DNA of 28,121 bases from a virus. The DNA lies in IMG/VR virus record IMGVR_UViG_3300032117_000125, positions 1-28,121 of that record; one strand, written 5' to 3'. The notes beneath the pieces are model-generated. The model was not told the DNA's origin and ran no database searches. It saw nothing but the letters and a program-made list of their open reading frames with translations. Made by a program: the position numbers and the translations under genes. This document shows positions 23,664-28,121 of this stretch, in pieces. Position 1 is the first letter of the stretch, and every line of letters begins with the position of its first letter.

Positions 23664-24275
23664 TTAGCTTGTTGCGGTGGTGTTATAAGTTACGGTTACG
23701 GTATCGCCAGCAGTAACAGTTTTAGAAACAGAGAATCCACCTGCGCTCCACAATGTACCTGTGGTAGAACTAATTGTTGAAGAAGCGCCTGAACCTGTAA
23801 CTAAGAAGCATCCTGTAACAGTACCGCCAGCACCAGTAATAGTATATGTAACGGCAGTAGCTGCGCTAGTTACAACGTTTCCACCAGAAGAAGTTACGTT
23901 ATTACCAGTAGCGGTAGTAAATACAGCTGTACCACGAACTGCGGAACCACCAACTGTGTAGTTAGTAAATTCAGTCCAGTCGCTGTGTGAAGCCATTGTA
24001 TCTGTTGGGCTGTAACCTGTAGAAGAAGAAATCAAACCAAGGTATGGGCCAACCAGTGTATATCCTGATGCGGTATACAACAAAGTATTCATTGCAAGAA
24101 TCTTACCTACTTGCATTACTTGGTTTTCAAAACCGTCTTCCCATTTAACGCTACCATCTGCATCACGGCAGACTACATGGTAAAAGCCTTCAGCGGCTAC
24201 GTTTTCGATATTGGTGGTGTTAGCTTGTAGGGTCGCCACTGCGTGGTCGCCGTTACCAACAAATTCTTTTTGCAT
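23664..24275 (-). CDS. Conserved phage structural protein
   Basis: A 203-residue protein. The N-terminal half has GFYHVVCRDADGSVKWEDGF and, further on, YLGLISSSTGYSPTDTMASH, patterns that recur in phage virion proteins encoded just before fibre genes. The C-terminal third is Thr/Val/Gly-rich beta sequence (TYTITGAGGTVTGCFLV, FSVSKTVTAGDTVTVTYNT), similar to Ig-like or jelly-roll modules. It lies eight bases after the upstream gene. A tail or fibre-base component is inferred; the exact role is unknown. Confidence 0.6.
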   Translation of the reverse strand: MQKEFVGNGDHAVATLQANTTNIENVAAEGFYHVVCRDADGSVKWEDGFENQVMQVGKILAMNTLLYTASGYTLVGPYLGLISSSTGYSPTDTMASHSDWTEFTNYTVGGSAVRGTAVFTTATGNNVTSSGGNVVTSAATAVTYTITGAGGTVTGCFLVTGSGASSTISSTTGTLWSAGGFSVSKTVTAGDTVTVTYNTTATS

Positions 24276-24283
24276 AAAAGCTC

Positions 24284-24724
24284 CTAACTAATTCTAATAA
24301 TGGCGGTTGTCGCCGTGGGGGTTGGGAATGTTACAGTAAAAGTTCCTGCCGATGTGTTCGTTTTATCCGAACCAAAATCCAAAACCGCTACCGCTGCACC
24401 AGTAGTACTATTATATATTAAGGCACACCTAGCAGTAAAGCTGGCTCCAGTCCAAACAACGGGGGCAAATGAAATATAGGAAGTGTTTGAATCGGTGTTA
24501 CCTACGGGTACTTGAGTGATTGTTAGGGGTTTTCCCCCTGCCGTATAACCAGCGCCTGTAACTTCATTAGCCGTTGTGTAAGCGGTTGTAGCGTTGTTTA
24601 ATACTGCGTTACCGGTATAGAGGGCGATATTGTAGGTGTATGGGGTTCCAACAGCAAAATTTTCCAACCCGCTGAGCAGGTTGGTTTTAAATGTAGTTGT
24701 TTGGCCTTGAACAATGTTGGACAT
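24284..24724 (-). CDS. Conserved beta-rich phage virion protein
   Basis: A 146-residue protein with strands such as YTYNIALYTG, YTTANEVTGAGYTAGGKPL, YISFAPVVW and AVAVLDFGSDKTNTSAG and a short IIRIS end. The 'IALYT... YTTxNEVTGxGYTAGG' pattern is common in phage proteins from the connector-to-fibre interval. No catalytic motif is visible. It starts in the stop codon of the adaptor gene (TAATG overlap), which supports co-assembly with the connector or tail base. Confidence 0.6.
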   Translation of the reverse strand: MSNIVQGQTTTFKTNLLSGLENFAVGTPYTYNIALYTGNAVLNNATTAYTTANEVTGAGYTAGGKPLTITQVPVGNTDSNTSYISFAPVVWTGASFTARCALIYNSTTGAAVAVLDFGSDKTNTSAGTFTVTFPTPTATTAIIRIS

Positions 24725-25644
24725 TATGAACCTCTACCACCAACATTAATTTTAAGCTGCCCATCTCTGTAGAAGTCGCCACGCTCCATACCATCTGCAA
24801 GGCGTTTGAGCTGGGATAAAGACTCTTGGTACTTGTCTTCATAATACTTAACCAAATCGGCTTCACCCTTCATAAACAGCATGGCTTCACGCATAGCCCC
24901 ATAGAATAAAACTGGATCGTAGTTATTGCCAAGCCAGCTTTGGCCAGTAGCATTTGATATGACGCTTACTGTAACAGAAAAGCCGCTGCCAGTATTACCA
25001 AGGGAAGAACAAGAAAGAATATCGCCCACGACATAAAAGTTGCCGCCAAAAGTAATGCTACAGGATGTGACGACACCTCCAACAATAACAATATCTGCTG
25101 TAGCATTAGCACCCGAACCTCCAGTTAAAGGAACATTTTGATATATACCGTTGGTGTATAAAGAACCGCCAACTAGAGAATTAACTGTAACAATTTGACC
25201 CTGAACAATCGTTGGTGGGTAATAGAAATAGTGCATCTCTACTGTGTAGTTTTGGTCTGGGGTAGGTGCTAGAAGATAAGTCATATCCTCTAAATTAGAA
25301 ATCTGGCTACCAAACAAAGCGTAGTATTTTGGTAAACCCGTAGCAGTAGCTGTTGGGTATGCTTCGCGCAGAAAGTTAACATCTTTACTTAAAAGGTAGT
25401 TATAGCTACCAGAAGAATCAATAACCGCAATAGAATAATTAGCCAGCCAGTCAGTAGGTAAAGCTACATAAGGGTTAGATGCTGTAAGAGTACCTGTGAC
25501 ATTTTTACGTAATGAAGGTAGGTTAACGCTGTTGTATATACGGTCTTCAGCCTGCTGAATAAAAACAGGGATACTAGCTACGAATAGCTGCTCTGTATTC
25601 TCGGCGTAAGCTTGTATGTTGTTATACAGCGTTTCGTAATTCAT
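24724..25644 (-). CDS. Head-tail adaptor protein with inserted beta domain
   Basis: A 306-residue protein. Residues 1-146 and 237-306 match the helical phage adaptor (connector) family: ETLYNNIQAYAENTEQLF, FIQQAEDRIYNSVNLPSLR, ALPTDWLANYSIAV, PKYYALFGSQ, then GNNYDPVLFYGAMREAMLF and VKYYEDKYQESLSQLKRLAD. Such proteins bind the portal ring and form the upper tail. Between Tyr-Tyr-Pro-Pro (141-144) and Trp237 there is a beta-rich stretch of about 87 residues (YTNGIYQNVPLTGGSGANAT, GGVVTSCSITFGGNFYVVGD) that is usual in fibre proteins but not in adaptors. TAATG overlaps bound it on both sides. Confidence 0.78.
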   Translation of the reverse strand: MNYETLYNNIQAYAENTEQLFVASIPVFIQQAEDRIYNSVNLPSLRKNVTGTLTASNPYVALPTDWLANYSIAVIDSSGSYNYLLSKDVNFLREAYPTATATGLPKYYALFGSQISNLEDMTYLLAPTPDQNYTVEMHYFYYPPTIVQGQIVTVNSLVGGSLYTNGIYQNVPLTGGSGANATADIVIVGGVVTSCSITFGGNFYVVGDILSCSSLGNTGSGFSVTVSVISNATGQSWLGNNYDPVLFYGAMREAMLFMKGEADLVKYYEDKYQESLSQLKRLADGMERGDFYRDGQLKINVGGRGS

Positions 25645-25886
25645 TAGGCTAACGGACCTCTAGAAGTAAAGCCTTTAGTAGCAGCACCTTTACCACGTTG
25701 CGCTACGCCATCAGTTTTAGTTTTAGCGTAGTTACCCTTAGTAGTTGTGCCTGCACCAATATTGGCGTTATTCATAAACTCTGCGCCGGTTTCTACTGAC
25801 TCTGCTGGCAGTTCATTTCCGACAGTTTTACCACTCATTGTGTGTGGCTTAGCGTATGTGCTTGCTGGTTTGTTATTAATAGCCAT
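25644..25886 (-). CDS. Small basic Gly/Lys-rich phage protein
   Basis: An 80-residue protein, low in hydrophobic residues and likely disordered. It has NNKPASTYAKPHTMSGKTVG at the N-terminus and ends GVAQRGKGAATKGFTSRGPL. The C-terminal RGKGAATKG..SRGP pattern recurs in small phage proteins near connector genes. It overlaps the adaptor start as TAATG and lies two bases after its upstream neighbour. A minor virion or DNA-contacting role is a guess from its charge and place. Confidence 0.65.
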   Translation of the reverse strand: MAINNKPASTYAKPHTMSGKTVGNELPAESVETGAEFMNNANIGAGTTTKGNYAKTKTDGVAQRGKGAATKGFTSRGPLA

Positions 25887-25888
25887 GA

Positions 25889-26083
25889 TTATTTTCCGTT
25901 AGCAGATACTTTAGCCAAGCCACGTCCGACAGCTTCCATTTTATTCTGGTCGATGCCGCCAGCAGTACCTTTGCCAACTTTTTTACCTACTTCAATGCCG
26001 ACGCTTGCGCCGTCATCACCTAAATTTCTACCTTTGGTTTTACCCTTGCTTGTAATTCCATCGGCTGCGCTTCTATATCCCAT
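25889..26083 (-). CDS. Small Gly/Lys-rich hypothetical protein
   Basis: A 64-residue protein, MGYRSAADGITSKGKTKGRN at the start, then GASVGIEVGKKVGKGTAGG and GRGLAKVSANGK. It has many Gly and Lys, no Cys or Trp, and no membrane helix. It shares composition and position with the next gene (25644-25886), so the two may be related minor virion proteins. I do not recognise a family. Confidence 0.55.
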   Translation of the reverse strand: MGYRSAADGITSKGKTKGRNLGDDGASVGIEVGKKVGKGTAGGIDQNKMEAVGRGLAKVSANGK

Positions 26084-26092
26084 GTTCTACTC

Positions 26093-26470
26093 CTAGTTAA
26101 TTGTTACTGTTCCAACCTGCCCTTGACCCACTAAATAGTTAGGCGTTTCATTATAGTCGTAGCCCTGTCCTACAGGATTCCAACCCCACTGTGTATCGCG
26201 ACTACCACCACCTTGATAGTTATAAGCCGTCAAACCTGATGCCACATAACTATTATCCCGTCTTGGCTCCCTAACCGCTTGTGGGTCGTTAACGGGGTAC
26301 ATACCTAACTGCAATTGTGGGTGATCTGGGTCCCAGCAGGTCTTACAAACTTTTAACTGATACGGTTTGGTCTTAATAATCTCCGTACGTAGTTCAGTTA
26401 GTTTATACCTAAAATCACACCTATCACACTGCGCAATTGCATATTTACCGGATGAAAACTTATTAGGCAT
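26093..26470 (-). CDS. Zinc-ribbon phage protein
   Basis: A 125-residue protein. CDRC (15-18) and CKTC (42-45) form a likely four-cysteine zinc ribbon. After it comes DPDHPQLQLGMYPVNDPQAV, a motif common in small phage proteins of this type, and a Gly/Tyr/Gln-rich C-terminal half (NYQGGGSRDTQWGWNPVGQG) that looks extended. In related phages such proteins lie among connector genes; the function is not known to me. The start overlaps the HNH gene stop as TAATG. Confidence 0.68.
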   Translation of the reverse strand: MPNKFSSGKYAIAQCDRCDFRYKLTELRTEIIKTKPYQLKVCKTCWDPDHPQLQLGMYPVNDPQAVREPRRDNSYVASGLTAYNYQGGGSRDTQWGWNPVGQGYDYNETPNYLVGQGQVGTVTIN

Positions 26471-26967
26471 TATACTACCTCAAACCTATTTTTCTTACTT
26501 ATATTTTCAACACCACGTATAAACCATAAATTGTTCGGAGTGTGTAGTCCAGATACTTTTTCTCCCTGTAGTGGAATAATGTGGTCCACATGCCACGGTT
26601 CTTTGTTTTCACGTGTTAACATGGCGGCGACTTGATACAAGCAGCTTATTTTTAGTTTATCAAAAGCAGTCAACCAAACTGGCGTACGCTGTTTAACAAT
26701 CTTTTTGCGTGCTGCGACACGTGCATTAATTTTTCCTTTATTTGCTTGACGGTACTGGCGTTTCTGAGCTAGTATTTTTTCTTTATGCTTTTCGTAATGT
26801 TTCTTTTTATACGCAGGTTTACTTGAACGCTTATTGTGTATGTCGCATTGTAGGCAGCATCTATCATTAACCCTACGTTTACTTAAATGCCCATTAACGC
26901 AGGGTCTTCCTGTAAAATAGTGCGTTAAACCTAAAGCAGCCGCTTCAACACGCTCAATAATGTCCAT
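26470..26967 (-). CDS. HNH endonuclease
   Basis: A 165-residue protein. The C-terminal HNH nuclease motif is WHVDHIIPLQG (125-135) with KVSGLHTPNNLWFI (137-150) and NISKKNRF (155-162); His126, Asp128, His129, Asn146 and Asn160 are the probable metal and catalytic residues. An N-terminal Cys-rich segment (CVNGHLSKR, CCLQC) and a central basic coiled-coil (50-95) probably bind DNA. Such genes are common as free-standing mobile (homing-like) endonucleases in phage genomes. It interrupts the connector genes but keeps TAATG overlaps on both sides, so it is translated with them. Confidence 0.9.
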   Translation of the reverse strand: MDIIERVEAAALGLTHYFTGRPCVNGHLSKRRVNDRCCLQCDIHNKRSSKPAYKKKHYEKHKEKILAQKRQYRQANKGKINARVAARKKIVKQRTPVWLTAFDKLKISCLYQVAAMLTRENKEPWHVDHIIPLQGEKVSGLHTPNNLWFIRGVENISKKNRFEVV

Positions 26968-27722
26968 TAGCCACCCCCGAGGAACATCCTACGAGGCACA
27001 AACCGAACCGGTGCTTTTTCTCTATCTTCTTCGGCAGCCAACTGGAACTGCTGCTCATAGTCGGCTTTTAAACCCGCAATTCGTTGGGGGTCCATATTTG
27101 GTAACTTCATGGAAAGGTAATATGCTAAACCAGCTACCATGCAGTTTAAAAAGCGGAAAGGAATATCTTGGGTATTCACACCTGTACCATCGTCTTGAAT
27201 ACGACGCAAACGCCAGTAAACAAAAGTATAGGTTTGAGAACCATCTGGCGTAGGCCAGACTGTGATTTTGGGAGCGTCTACACCGCCTGAATTAACGCCA
27301 TTTGGATTGGTGGTGCTTGGGTATGTTGCGCCTGACATACGTTGAATCCAGACCTGAATAGGACGTCCTTGGCTCAGTTTATTTGGGATTGTGGCGTATG
27401 TTGATACGCTGATGCGGCTAATGTTGATATCTGTCTGTGTCGCCTGCTGACCGGCATTTGTACGGATCTGGTGTTCTAAAAGGTCGATTGTGTCAATTGG
27501 CAAGTCATATGTGTTTTGACCTTGAACAAGAGTAATCTGCCCCTGCTCAATAGTCCACATGTTAATGCCACGATTTGCCCACTCAATAGTAAGCAAATTC
27601 AAAGAACGACGCGCAGTCCTAAAGTCATAGCCAGTACGCAGCTCAGCACCACAACGCTCAAAAGCGTCTTCAATCAGTTCCGATAAATCTAGATTAAACG
27701 ACGAGGTGCCAGAAGTTGTCAT
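26967..27722 (-). CDS. Head-tail adaptor-like (tail tubular A/gp4-type) protein
   Basis: A 251-residue protein. The N-terminus (FNLDLSELIEDAFERCGAEL and TARRSLNLLTIEWANRGIN) and the C-terminal helical part (CMVAGLAYYLSMKLPNMDPQ, LKADYEQQFQLAAEEDREKA) fit the helical connector-type fold of T7 gp11 and P22 gp4. The middle has beta strands (KITVWPTPDGSQTYTFVYWR). It probably forms a ring between portal and tail. A second adaptor-like protein lies downstream (24724-25644). The stop and the HNH start overlap as TAATG. Confidence 0.7.
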   Translation of the reverse strand: MTTSGTSSFNLDLSELIEDAFERCGAELRTGYDFRTARRSLNLLTIEWANRGINMWTIEQGQITLVQGQNTYDLPIDTIDLLEHQIRTNAGQQATQTDINISRISVSTYATIPNKLSQGRPIQVWIQRMSGATYPSTTNPNGVNSGGVDAPKITVWPTPDGSQTYTFVYWRLRRIQDDGTGVNTQDIPFRFLNCMVAGLAYYLSMKLPNMDPQRIAGLKADYEQQFQLAAEEDREKAPVRFVPRRMFLGGG

Positions 27723-27955
27723 TACTTTGCCTTTTTAGCAACTTTAGTTGCTTTTTTAACAACAGTTTTTTTGGCTGGAGTCTTTTTAGCTGGACGAGTT
27801 GTAGCCTTGCGTACGTATTTACGCTTAGGACGTGGCTGAAAATCTTCTGATACTGGGAAAGGCCAAGCCGCAATCTCCGCTTTAGGAAAAACCAATTCTT
27901 CCTGCGGCTTTTGAAACAAGCTCATCACCCATGCAAAAACGCTACGTAATCTCAT
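27722..27955 (-). CDS. Small protein with histone-like lysine-rich tail
   Basis: A 77-residue protein. Residues 1-40 are mixed (FAWVMSLFQKPQEELVFPKA, AAWPFPVSEDFQP); residues 41-77 are a basic tail of Lys, Ala, Thr and Pro with PAKK-type repeats (ATTRPAKKTPAKKTVVKKAT), like the C-terminal tails of histone H1-type proteins. Such a tail would bind nucleic acid nonspecifically. It overlaps the upstream gene by four bases (ATGA) and the downstream one by one (TAATG). Its real role is unknown; a DNA-condensing or minor virion protein is possible. Confidence 0.65.
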   Translation of the reverse strand: MRLRSVFAWVMSLFQKPQEELVFPKAEIAAWPFPVSEDFQPRPKRKYVRKATTRPAKKTPAKKTVVKKATKVAKKAK

Positions 27956-28119
27956 TTTTTCCTTGCTGCTCTCATGTTATCGACTAAATTAGGATAAGGT
28001 CTGCCAGCCGCTTTAGCCATAGCTTTTGCGCTAGACTTTTTGGCTTCCGACATTTTTTTTGGTTTGCCTAATCCTTTTGGGCGCGGCTTATCCCAAACCT
28101 TACCGCCATCTTTTAGCAT
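27952..28119 (-). CDS. Small basic phage protein, possibly partial at its N-terminus
   Basis: A 55-residue reading frame from ATG 28119: MLKDGGKVWDKPRPKGLGKP, then EAKKSSAKAMAKAAGRPYPN and LVDNMRAARKK. It is Lys/Ala-rich. The last residues overlap the next start as ATGA, and AAGGAAAAA at its end may serve as ribosome binding site for that gene. Because only two bases precede the ATG, the true start may lie outside the window. No known function. Confidence 0.6.
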   Translation of the reverse strand: MLKDGGKVWDKPRPKGLGKPKKMSEAKKSSAKAMAKAAGRPYPNLVDNMRAARKK

Positions 28120-28121
28120 AA

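Noticed and set aside
1-28121. tRNA genes, CRISPR arrays, insertion sequences, integrase or attachment sites
   Set aside because: No cloverleaf-like segments, spaced short repeats, transposase motifs or terminal inverted repeats were seen; almost all sequence is used by phage structural genes.

Overview
The window is a contiguous piece of a tailed bacteriophage (Caudoviricetes) genome. It holds the structural (late) region from the head-tail connector genes to the ejection proteins. Every gene I accept is on the minus strand, so transcription runs from 28121 towards 1, and there is no intergenic space over 34 bases. No bacterial genes, integrase, tRNA, IS element or CRISPR array is visible. 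Connector/nozzle-type proteins together with a block of lytic transglycosylase and giant internal proteins, and no recognisable sheath or conventional tape-measure gene, suggest a short-tailed (podovirus-like) virion. A GH19 endolysin without a signal peptide, a holin-like protein and a nested i-spanin/o-spanin pair indicate a Gram-negative host. The gene families resemble those common in phages from aquatic metagenomes, but I cannot name the host or the phage.

Layout in transcription order. (1) 28119-24284: two small basic proteins, an adaptor-like connector protein, an HNH endonuclease, a zinc-ribbon protein, two small Gly/Lys-rich proteins, a second adaptor protein with a beta-domain insertion, and a conserved beta-rich protein. 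(2) 24275-15148: a large fibre and receptor-binding block. It includes five 'fibre plus small partner' cassettes (22452-17163), a 20-residue tandem-repeat protein and a tail-collar protein. (3) 15148-13897: the lysis cassette of putative holin, Rz-like i-spanin, an o-spanin lipoprotein nested out of frame inside it, and the GH19 endolysin. (4) 13897-11483: a large nozzle/stabilisation-like tail protein and a small companion. (5) 11448-1: the ejection block, with a Gly/Ala-rich protein, a GNAT-fold protein in the position and of the size of T7 gp13, a Gln/Ala-rich protein ending in a short S74-like domain, an SLT lytic transglycosylase, and a giant polyvalent-type protein (at least 2108 residues) that runs off the left edge.

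How the genes probably work together: the connector proteins join the portal to the tail; the nozzle protein closes the tail and carries alternative receptor-binding fibres; on infection the ejection proteins leave the capsid, the SLT protein opens peptidoglycan, and the giant protein may act in the periplasm or cytoplasm; late in infection the holin, GH19 enzyme and spanins lyse the cell. Almost all genes abut or overlap as TAATG or ATGA, which implies extensive translational coupling.

The points most worth following are the type-matched fibre/partner cassettes with an 82-bp perfect repeat, the giant polyvalent-like ejection protein with an unusual HExxxH motif, and the nested o-spanin.
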